Below, one piece after another: positions 16,005 through 24,200 of a stretch of 48,771 nt of DNA. A program made the position numbers and the translations under genes. A model generated the notes under the pieces. That model saw nothing but the letters and a program-made list of their open reading frames with translations. It was not told where the DNA came from and searched no databases. Source of the DNA: Bacteroidales bacterium (GTDB taxonomy: Bacteria > Bacteroidota > Bacteroidia > Bacteroidales > P3); NCBI GenBank assembly GCA_009785425.1, contig WQWI01000013.1, positions 1 through 48,771 on the forward strand, in the 5' to 3' direction. Position 1 is the stretch's first letter. Every line of letters starts with the position of its first letter.

Positions 16005-18977
16005 TTAAATGACTACGATTCTTATTACTTTCCTGTCTGTATCGCTTTGTATGGTTAGGATGTATGTTCCGGCTGGTAGGTTTTGTACGGAAACAGTTTC
16101 TGTTAGTGTTCGGTAGGCACTTGCATTTCTTCTGATTGTTCGCACGGGCTGGTGTATTGTGTTTGCCGGGAATAGTTGGATAAGCAAAGTAGCATTACGT
16201 CTTGTTCTCAGCCTGAGTTCAAAATAATCTGTACTTGGATTTGGTGAAACAAAGGCATAATCGAACAGGGCTGGAGAAGTTGGCAAAAGTTCCCCCTGCC
16301 TTTCACTGTTGACGAGAATTTTTGTTTCTGTATAGTCTATGCAAGCTCCTTTGTATGCGATTAGTCCGATAGCATGTACACCTTGTTCGTGAAAAATTAG
16401 TTCGATAAACTCAAAGCTGTATGAAAGAATTTCAACATTGTCGGGAACGACCCACAAAGCACTGTCGGGTACAGGGTACGACACGTGGACAATGGTGGTG
16501 ATTTCGTTGATGAACACATCGGAATTGAGCCAAAATTCAGCCACAACCGTATCGGGTGCAGCAATGATTGTAATCGTATCAGCAGCAAAACAATTAAACT
16601 CATCAAACGCTCGCACCATATAGATTCCCGAATATAGTCTTGGTGTTCGCTCATGGAAGACGAGTCCCGGCTCTGAAATCGAAGTCCACACGTATCTTAA
16701 CGTGTCGGGCGATGGATTGGGACGGTGATACTGCCCTACGCACAGGATTGTGTGGTGGACGAGGTCATGAATCGCTAAATAAGGCGAGCTGAGAAATATA
16801 ACATCAACAGAAATATCTTTTGAGCATTCTCCGTCAATTATTGTAAAAACATGAGAGTCTTCCGGTAGTCCTGTGAATATGAACGTAGAATCTGATGTGG
16901 GTGTTAGATTACCACTGTGTCCTGATGCCCAAGTATAACTACCTGTTCCGCCCGAAACAGTGAAAAAGACTTTTCCTGTAAGATCTCCGAAACAGTCTAT
17001 ATGCTCTATGCTATCTCTTATCGTTATGCGATCGGGCTGTGTCAATGTAATGGTGATTTCGCTCATACAGTTGACAGGATCGGCCTGATCTTTGATGGTT
17101 ATGGTATGTTCACCGGCAAGCAAGTCTGTCCACTCTTTCGTGTTTGAAGAAAATTCTATATCATTCCAAATATAGTAGCCGGTTCCACCCTCTACAATCA
17201 ATGCTATTCTACCCGTAGCAATTCCGTAACAAAGCAGATGAACGATGCTGTCTTCTTGGAGTGTTATGTTGTCTAATGCTGATAGAGAGGTTATGCTTGC
17301 GCAAGATTTAACACCTCTATAATTGATGCAGAGCGTGTAGTCTCCCGGAAGTATTCCATATAGTGTGTCTCCTCTATCAAGCAAATCCCCATCTTTGTGC
17401 CAAGAAAAGAAACTGTTTTCGAGTGTGTCTTTTTGGGGTTGGGTTGCATGTAATATACCTGTGGGGGATGTTTGGCAAAAGGGTTGCCTCTCTACTTGAA
17501 CTTGTGGAATATCTAATGTACCTATACCTATGTAAACGGTGTCATATCTATGACACAAACCGCTGTTATATGTAACTCTTAAAATATACCTACCTGCCGT
17601 AGTTGGAAAAAGTTCAGTATTTGAGGGAGAACTTTGACCATCATTCCAAGAATAAGAACGAGTACTGCTACTTGGTTTCACGACTAATCTACCCGGAGCA
17701 ACATTTTGAGTTCCATCAGGAAAATGTATGAGAGGCAAATAATCTACGAAAATGCTATCCATAGGGATAACGGGATCTCTGAGTTCTACCGTTATTGTAT
17801 CTGTTGCACTATCCCGATCCATGACAATGATGGTATAGATTCCGGCGAGTAAGTTTGGAATTGTATAAAAGTATTCTGTTGAAACCTGCCAAGGAGTAAA
17901 TACTCGATGAGAAATATTTTGTATAATGCTATCACCTTTTTTCACAACTATATCATAACCTTTTTCGGCGTTTGCTATCAAAGGCTCGCCAAAAGGTCGG
18001 CCGCCGGAGAATGAAACTGTGATGCTTCCGTTTGAGTCACCAGGACAAGTTGGGTGGATTGTGTCGGTAGCTCTCACACTTAAAGGGAGGGCATGCTGGA
18101 TATTTAGAGTAATCTCTTCGATAGAAGGGTTATTGCCCATATGTGCTGATGTCCACCTAATTTGAACTTTGTAGTTTCTGTTTTCGAAAAATTTACCACC
18201 AGATATTTGGAGTGGTAAAGTTCTGTTATGATTAACATCAGACCCTCGAATTTCGCTTGCGCCCATGTCAAAGTCCAAATCAATTATATCCCCCACTTCC
18301 TCCTTTGGAATATAAACCCTACTTATTACATCATTGTTCTCTAATGGTGCAGTAAAAGGAATTGTAATAGAATCCAAATAACCGCATGACTTAGCAAGGG
18401 CATGGATAGTATCCGGTAAGGGGAGAGAATGTAGATGGACGACGACAGATTCTCTTGGACAACCAATAGAAGGTGCAAAAAGTTCAAGCGATCGGGTATT
18501 TCTTCCTATGACCAATGACTGTAGGTTAGCCTCACTATACCACCTACCAGACCATCCACCATTCGGGCTCCAATTGCTTATCCACGGTCGTGCCCTAATA
18601 TTGTTCGGAAGATCTCCAAGATTAGTGAAATAAAGTCTCTCTATCTCAATCGAAGAATTTATAGAACTAAATGAACGGGTAATATAAGGACCCCTAAGCG
18701 GGGGACCTATACCATCCGGATATAATTGTGCTATAAAAGCAAAAAAATCAGCCTCTATCTCTTCGTCTGTTGCATCATGAGGATAACACCTGAGAAGAGA
18801 TATCGCCCCATCAGGATATTCTCCCTCATCACTACCTCCTGAGTTGTATTCGAACAGTGCCCAAACACTCACTCTAACCTCCCCTGTACGACCCTCATCT
18901 GTCGTATATTTTTCACCTTGCCCTAAAGCAAAAAGCGAGCAAAACATTACTGCCGTAAAAATAATAAATAGTTTCAT
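16005..18977 (-). CDS. T9SS-exported SprB-repeat surface protein
   Basis: A 990-residue exported protein (signal peptide MKLFIIFTAVMFCSLFALG). The N-terminal 280 residues are unassigned. Several SprB-type repeats follow, each with a Cys/Gly phrase and a GG-T-Y strand. Examples are HPTCPGDSNGSITVSFSGG, HLLCYGIATGRIALIVEGGTGYYIW and HIDCFGDLTGKVFFTVSGGTGSYTW. A PKD-like region precedes a type A T9SS sorting domain in the last 75 residues (FVSPNPSTDYFELRLR...LPAGTYILTIQSDTDRKVIRIVVI). SprB repeats are named from the Flavobacterium gliding adhesin, so a surface adhesin is the likely role. Its leader is a period-8 AT-rich repeat (18983-19022). Confidence 0.88.
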   Translation of the reverse strand: MKLFIIFTAVMFCSLFALGQGEKYTTDEGRTGEVRVSVWALFEYNSGGSDEGEYPDGAISLLRCYPHDATDEEIEADFFAFIAQLYPDGIGPPLRGPYITRSFSSINSSIEIERLYFTNLGDLPNNIRARPWISNWSPNGGWSGRWYSEANLQSLVIGRNTRSLELFAPSIGCPRESVVVHLHSLPLPDTIHALAKSCGYLDSITIPFTAPLENNDVISRVYIPKEEVGDIIDLDFDMGASEIRGSDVNHNRTLPLQISGGKFFENRNYKVQIRWTSAHMGNNPSIEEITLNIQHALPLSVRATDTIHPTCPGDSNGSITVSFSGGRPFGEPLIANAEKGYDIVVKKGDSIIQNISHRVFTPWQVSTEYFYTIPNLLAGIYTIIVMDRDSATDTITVELRDPVIPMDSIFVDYLPLIHFPDGTQNVAPGRLVVKPSSSTRSYSWNDGQSSPSNTELFPTTAGRYILRVTYNSGLCHRYDTVYIGIGTLDIPQVQVERQPFCQTSPTGILHATQPQKDTLENSFFSWHKDGDLLDRGDTLYGILPGDYTLCINYRGVKSCASITSLSALDNITLQEDSIVHLLCYGIATGRIALIVEGGTGYYIWNDIEFSSNTKEWTDLLAGEHTITIKDQADPVNCMSEITITLTQPDRITIRDSIEHIDCFGDLTGKVFFTVSGGTGSYTWASGHSGNLTPTSDSTFIFTGLPEDSHVFTIIDGECSKDISVDVIFLSSPYLAIHDLVHHTILCVGQYHRPNPSPDTLRYVWTSISEPGLVFHERTPRLYSGIYMVRAFDEFNCFAADTITIIAAPDTVVAEFWLNSDVFINEITTIVHVSYPVPDSALWVVPDNVEILSYSFEFIELIFHEQGVHAIGLIAYKGACIDYTETKILVNSERQGELLPTSPALFDYAFVSPNPSTDYFELRLRTRRNATLLIQLFPANTIHQPVRTIRRNASAYRTLTETVSVQNLPAGTYILTIQSDTDRKVIRIVVI

Positions 18978-18982
18978 ATCTG

Positions 18983-19022
18983 TTTGATTATTTGATTATT
19001 TGCTGATTTTGTTATTTGATTT
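18983..19022 (-). repeat. Five degenerate octamers in the SprB-repeat gene leader
   Basis: The plus strand reads roughly TTTGATTA-TTTGATTA-TTTGCTGA-TTTTGTTA-TTTGATTT directly upstream of the 18977 start. On the message it is an A-rich, period-8 leader, similar in placement to the heptamer arrays. Confidence 0.55.
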
Positions 19023-19083
19023 TTAAGGTTGTGCTGCCGGTGCGGATTTGCAACGACCACTGTACAACTCAATTGCCGAACCC

Positions 19084-19242
19084 GAATGCCGTAGGCATTC
19101 TCGCTCGGTAGAAAAATGCGCTCCATGTTGCCTGCATCCCATTGGGGATGCAACCCTTGTGATACGGTCGCATACTAACGGCATGCGAAACATGTCTTGG
19201 TCGATGCCGTTGCTACCGAGCGAATCATTCCTAACGGAATGA
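19084..19242. repeat. Composite hairpin element B
   Basis: The outer hairpin is GAATGCCGTAGGCATTC (19084-19100). The terminal inverted repeat TCGCTCGGTAG (19101-19111) matches CTACCGAGCGA (19213-19223) perfectly. Inner hairpins are GCATCCCATTGGGGATGC (19134-19151) and CGCATACTAACGGCATGCG (19169-19187). The other outer hairpin, with TCATTCC and GGAATGA arms, is at 19225-19242. It is a diverged, inverted copy of element C at 46585-46748. It sits in the 18978-19344 gene-free stretch. Confidence 0.85.
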
Positions 19243-19279
19243 TGTGAGTTAGTCGCTTTTTCCATTTTTTTATGCATTG

Positions 19280-19333
19280 ATTAGTGGTTAATGATTAATG
19301 ATTAACGTGCTGAGGTTGAGCCTGTCGAAGCCT
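19280..19333. repeat. Four heptamers followed by a GTCGAAGCC palindrome
   Basis: ATTAGTG-GTTAATG-ATTAATG-ATTAACG (19280-19307) is followed by GCTGAGGTTGAGCCTGTCGA with AGCC. The pairing of a heptamer array with this palindrome repeats the arrangement at 13421-13494. Confidence 0.55.
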
Positions 19334-19344
19334 GAATTTGTGTT

Positions 19345-20256
19345 TTAGTCATTATCTCGGACACAGCGGAGTGCTGAACCATGGTACCTAAGTGTTCCAC
19401 TTGTTCCTATACCGCCGCTCGCATTAATAACCCAAGCTCCTGCCAGAGTCCAATAGATTGTATGCGTTCCTTGAAGAGTAAGTGTGCCGTCTGAATAACT
19501 CCTTCCACTAAAAGGCAAGCCCCAATCGCTCACATATTTGATAATAAAATTAGGATCAGTTCTGTTATATCCGCTACCTCCGAGAGTTATGTCCAAATTT
19601 CTAAAATCCTGTACTGTTGGCACTCGCCAAGGGGCTGGACAAAGCTCAGCTTGAAAGCGCATAACTGCACACCACGAAAACAAATCTCCGGGAAAATTGG
19701 GATTGGAACGGCAATCTGCATTGAAACTGTTATTGCTTACGCCATAGAAGTTTGTTTTGTCACAACCGGTAGCTGTTACAGCATCTGACCAAATTTGATT
19801 ACCAACTGTCCACGTTTGATTTGTAGCAAAGCCAACGGTGCCAAGACTTGTACCCCATCCAGGATTGTTTCTGTTACAACCTTGCCCGACATTAGGCCAA
19901 AGAACTGTTATGACAGTAGTATCTGTTTTATTACCATCCTCTGTCTCGACAACAATGTTTGCTGACCCGGCAGACAGAGCCAGTACTCTATTGCTGTCTG
20001 CAGAAGCAATAGCTGTGTCACTGCTACTCCAAGTCATTGTCCTGTTTGTTGCATGCCAGGGGCTAATAGTTGCGGAAAGAACTAATGTTTCGCCAATATC
20101 CAAAGAGGCTGTTGCATGGGATAGCCTGATACCTGTTACTGCGACTGGCTCAGGGTTTGGTCCAGGGCTTGGTGGATTTTCTGTTGTACACGAGGCAAGG
20201 ATAGCCGAGAGAGCTATAGTGCAGATTAGGCAACTTTGGGTTAGATACTTTTTCAT
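19345..20256 (-). CDS. FISUMP lipoprotein with BIG2 domain, copy 1
   Basis: A 303-residue lipoprotein with lipobox AILASC (Cys23). A BIG2 immunoglobulin-like domain (about 39-118: VTGIRLSHATASLDIGETLVL...SANIVVETEDG) precedes a FISUMP (Fibrobacter succinogenes major paralogous) domain to the end. Signature phrases are GNQIWSDAVTATGCDKTNF, FSWCAVMRFQAELCPAPWRVPT and the terminal LRCVRD. FISUMP domains are found in cell-surface proteins of unknown ligand. It is a tandem duplicate of the next gene. The first 220 residues are largely shared, but the part after GGSG is quite different. The 35 bp upstream of it copy the end of the 1446-residue gene, marking the duplication boundary. Confidence 0.88.
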   Translation of the reverse strand: MKKYLTQSCLICTIALSAILASCTTENPPSPGPNPEPVAVTGIRLSHATASLDIGETLVLSATISPWHATNRTMTWSSSDTAIASADSNRVLALSAGSANIVVETEDGNKTDTTVITVLWPNVGQGCNRNNPGWGTSLGTVGFATNQTWTVGNQIWSDAVTATGCDKTNFYGVSNNSFNADCRSNPNFPGDLFSWCAVMRFQAELCPAPWRVPTVQDFRNLDITLGGSGYNRTDPNFIIKYVSDWGLPFSGRSYSDGTLTLQGTHTIYWTLAGAWVINASGGIGTSGTLRYHGSALRCVRDND

Positions 20257-20327
20257 TGGTTCAAAATTTTGATTATTTATGAAATTTATGGTACGACAAA
20301 AGTTTTTCGAACAGAGGAGTTTGTGTT

Positions 20328-21266
20328 TTAATTATTATTTCGGACACAGCGGAGGGGCAGCCCATTAGATTTTTGAGTACTCGCTGTGCCAGTCCTCCCA
20401 TTTACAGCAACGACCCAACTCGCCGCCCATGGTGGACTGTCTGTTTGCGACCAATAGTGAGCATTCCTATTCCCAGTAGGAAGGTTCCCCAATGCATCTG
20501 AAGCACCACCAAAGACAACACCCCAACTGTAAATGTACATATCACGGAGAACGGTGTCTCCTGACGGTAGGTTCCCCATCCCACTACCGCCCAATGCTGT
20601 ATCTAAATCTCTAAAATCTTGTATTGTTGGCACTCGCCAAGGAGTAGGACAAAGCTCAGCCTGAAAACGAATAACTGCACACCATGAAAACAAATCGCCA
20701 GGGAAACCCGGATTAGAACGACAGTCTGCATTGAAATTATTATTGCTTCCGCCGTAGAAGTTCGTTTTGTCACAACCGGTAGCTGTTACAGCATCTGACC
20801 AAATTTGATTACCTACTGGCCATTCTTGTGTTGTGACAAAACCCACCGTACCAAGACTTGCACCCCATCCCGGAGTGTTTCTGTTACAGCCTTGCTCGAC
20901 ATTTGGCCAAAGAACTGTTATAACAGTGGTATCTGTTTTATTACCATCCTGTGTTTCAACAACAATATTTGCCGTTCCTGGGGACAAAGCCTGTATTCTA
21001 TTGCTGTCTGCATAAACAATAGTTGTATCACTACTGCTCCAAGTCATTGCTCTATTTGTAGCATTCCAGGGGCTAATGGTTGCAGAAAGAACTAATGTTT
21101 CGCCAATATCCAAAGAAGCTGTAGCATGGGATAGCCTAATACCTGTTACTGCGACTGGATCAGGGTTTGGAAGATTTTCTTCAGGATTTGACGAATTGCA
21201 CGAGGCAAGGATAGCCGAGAAAATTACAATGCTGATTAGATAACTTTGAGTTAAATGTTTTTTCAT
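20328..21266 (-). CDS. FISUMP lipoprotein with BIG2 domain, copy 2
   Basis: A 312-residue paralogue of the preceding lipoprotein, with the same lipobox AILASC (Cys23), BIG2 and FISUMP domains. From PVAVTG to GGSG (193 aligned residues) I count 26 differences. Beyond GGSG the two share little except the end LRCVR, and their lengths differ, so the C-terminal ligand-facing part seems to diverge faster. It starts 20 bases after the stop of the 1446-residue gene and is probably read from that transcript. The conserved cysteines (CNRN, ATGCDK, NADCRSN, WCAV, ELCP, LRCV) may form disulphides in the periplasm or at the surface. Confidence 0.88.
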   Translation of the reverse strand: MKKHLTQSYLISIVIFSAILASCNSSNPEENLPNPDPVAVTGIRLSHATASLDIGETLVLSATISPWNATNRAMTWSSSDTTIVYADSNRIQALSPGTANIVVETQDGNKTDTTVITVLWPNVEQGCNRNTPGWGASLGTVGFVTTQEWPVGNQIWSDAVTATGCDKTNFYGGSNNNFNADCRSNPGFPGDLFSWCAVIRFQAELCPTPWRVPTIQDFRDLDTALGGSGMGNLPSGDTVLRDMYIYSWGVVFGGASDALGNLPTGNRNAHYWSQTDSPPWAASWVVAVNGRTGTASTQKSNGLPLRCVRNNN

Positions 21267-21286
21267 TGGTTTTAGATTTAAAATAT

Positions 21287-24200
21287 TTATGGTACGACAA
21301 AAGTTTTTTGAACAGAAGAGTTGGTTATAACGCCATTGGGCAATGTATAAGCGAAATTTAACACATAACTGCTATTTCGAGGGAGTAAAGGAAAGCTGGA
21401 AGTAAGTACGTGCGGATATCTATTACGAGCTACTGAGCATGCTGCGATTTGGGTTCGGGCAGCTCGAAAATCGTGATAGTAGGTGTTCGTAAGAAAATGA
21501 TCCCATGGAAAAAAAACAGTCGTCCCATATCCATAGTTTATTAATCTAATGATTGCCCAATACGGTGTGATTGATTGGCCAGCCTCTCGGGAATACCTAA
21601 CAGCTCCACCAAATGGATAATTTGCATAAAGCAGAGGTCGTATAGCATTCAAAAAATAATTATCAGTCATAGCTGAATGAACTACAATCAATGGTTTACC
21701 TTGCGTATGTTCTGTTCCTGTTAAATCGGCTTGATCAAAGCCTTCCCGACTTGACATATTTCCTCTAATCGCACTAATATTTCCGTTGGTTGACAATGTA
21801 CCTAGTCCGGCTCTCGTTATCACTACCTGCCCCATCTTCTCAGCAAAAGTACTAAACATACTAGTCCGAAAGCTATAAGTTAGAATAATAAGCTCCCCTT
21901 CACTCCCCGCATCACCAGCTACGTTGGTGAGGACTTCCACATGGCTACCCTCTTCTCCATCTTCAAAAGACGTTTGGGCAACGGTGGTTTGCACGCCACC
22001 TGCAACGGTAGGGTCAAGGGGCAGACCTACAATTTCGAAAATGTAGTTTGTACTGTTACTCAAAATGGGTTGATTCCAAGTGATACGACGTTCGGGATTA
22101 TCCCAAGTCAGATTGACCCAAATCACCTCCGAACCCGAACGGAAACGACCTCTGACGATGGTAGTTGGATCGGTAAACAAATAGCCGAAATTCTGATGGA
22201 GATATATGAACCCTGTAGGGTGCTCCCTTGGCAGGAAAAACTGTTGGTCGGGAACGGGGTAGGCATACCTTACGTGCCTCATGTCGATGGTGTTGGGACG
22301 TTCGCCGGTTTGGAAAGTGATATCTCTTGTTTCTACGTGAGGGTTGTTGTTTTCGCCCAATACCGGTGTCCAATGCCCTGCGGCATTTTGTTCGGAGAAT
22401 GTTAGACGAACTCTGCCGTTGATTTGGCTTCTTCCCGGAAGGGCATATTCAGGGCTAATTCTTACCATAAAACGTTCGGTATCCCATTCGGTACTTCTAA
22501 TCTCGATGGGACTCCCACCTTCGGTCAACGAAAATTCCGCAAGCTCGGCACGTATCATTGCAGAACTTTCGTCCATACGAAACTCTCGGATAGGCATGTT
22601 GAACACGGCTTGTGGCGAAACAAACACATCTGTTTCCATAGTCGGATCGTTAGGCATCACCTCAGAAATCAACTCTTGTCCCTCCAAAGCGTGTCCTCCT
22701 CTGTGTTCAAACACGCATAGTCGCCCAACTTCTACCGAAATCCGGGCACGACCTCTAATCATACCGTTGAGTATCGAATACTGTAGTGCCAAATCTCCTG
22801 CAAACCACGAAGGATTAGGCAGTTTTGCCTGTAGCAATACAGCTGCTGCGCCTTGCAATATGGCAAATTCTCTTCGTCGTCCGAACATTCGCATGGTGAG
22901 CCCGACTTCTCCCGACAAATGTGCAAAAGCCTGTCCTTCGAGATACCAACCTCTGATGCCAACAGGTGTGGATGAACCCACACAAAACGTATTGCCCATA
23001 TTTCTCAGCATAGCATCAAATCCAATACCTGCCGAAAATTCCGAATAGAAAATGGCAATAGTATTTCGTCCGGTGCTGATGTCTAAACTCGCACCAAGAG
23101 CAAAACCTCTGCCCAAATTCAAATCATTTGAATTTCGATTGTTTGGAACCGATTTGCCCAAAATTCGTGTAACCGCCTCAGGCGGTGGAGGCATTCCCGG
23201 CAGGTTGTGTCCTACCATCAAATAGGTGGTTGCAGTCACGCTGATGGGACCTATTCCAAGATTCAAACCTATGCGATTGTCTGGTCTTCCTGCGTGAATA
23301 AACCATTGATTTTGTCCGAAAAACACATCCACACGTCCCATCCTTCCGTTGGGACCTACGCCTCTCATGAATGGTGTATTGACATAAGCCTGGAAAAGCC
23401 CCGTGAATTCCCTATTTTCAAAATTCATGGTTAAATCCGCCATAACGGAAATGGCTCCCGAATTCACGCCTGCAGCTGTTTCGTTTTGATGAAATTCCTC
23501 TGCGGCTTCGGGCGAAGCAATGGAATTTAAGCTTCTGTTGATACGTTCTAAGTCTTCGCCTCCGGGTATGTTTGCTGCAATTTGTCCGCTTCCGTTGAAA
23601 TTGATGAAACGGATGCCGTTATGCTGGTTGAATGCGATTTCTAAACCCAAATTTCCGGTAAACACATCTGTTCCCTGACTGCGAAGCATCGTTCCTGCTC
23701 TGATCAATAACGATGTTGACTGATCAGGCACATAGTTGATACCCGAACGAGCGAAACGGTGCGTAAATCCTGCTCCTGCAGGCGACATGCGCTGTGCAAT
23801 TCCACCCGAAAATCCGTGTATTTCCAAAGCCGGAACAATCGGAATCCCCACAGGAAAGGTAGCACTTGCATCGGCAAACCAATATCTGAAATCGGGCAAG
23901 CGTCCGAACACGACTGTGGCTCCCACCGAAAATCCGCTCGCCAATGCTCCAATCTGCATGTTTAGATTGCCGTAAAATCCTGTTCCGAAGACAGCATCAT
24001 CTTGAAAAATACCCATCCTTCCGTCCAATGAAAATGCCGTTGTGCTGACATTGAGTGCTATTTCGCCAATCTCTACACGATCGTACACCCACCGCTGACG
24101 ACCGTTCTCTCTTCTTTCGAATCGAGAATGAATCGTTAAGTCCACTTCACCACCAAAGCCGTTGTCTTCGGTTGAAGTTAAGCCCACTGTAGTGCGAAAA

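Larger units (their letters stand above)
19336..21318 (-). repeat. Tandem duplication of about 1 kb covering the FISUMP genes
   Basis: Unit 1 (19336-20318) and unit 2 (20319-21318) both begin TTTGTGTTTTA on the plus strand. Both end with GGTACGACAAAAGTTTTT and GAACAGA, which is the 3' end of the 1446-residue gene. The copy at 20283-20318 is therefore a gene-end relic carried along by the duplication. Confidence 0.8.

Noticed and set aside
15704-16012. Short open frames on both strands in the palindromic stretch
   Set aside because: They are created by element A's inverted repeats, have no promoter or recognisable domain, and overlap each other.
19023-19277. Small frames over element B
   Set aside because: Palindrome artefacts with no coding signs.
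19345-21266. Diversity-generating retroelement targets (FISUMP domains can be such targets)
   Set aside because: There is no reverse transcriptase or template repeat in the window, and the variable parts differ by insertions and deletions rather than by adenine-specific substitutions.
22344-23048. 234-codon open frame antisense to the 1446-residue gene
   Set aside because: No signal, domain or promoter. The sense frame is continuous with a signal peptide.
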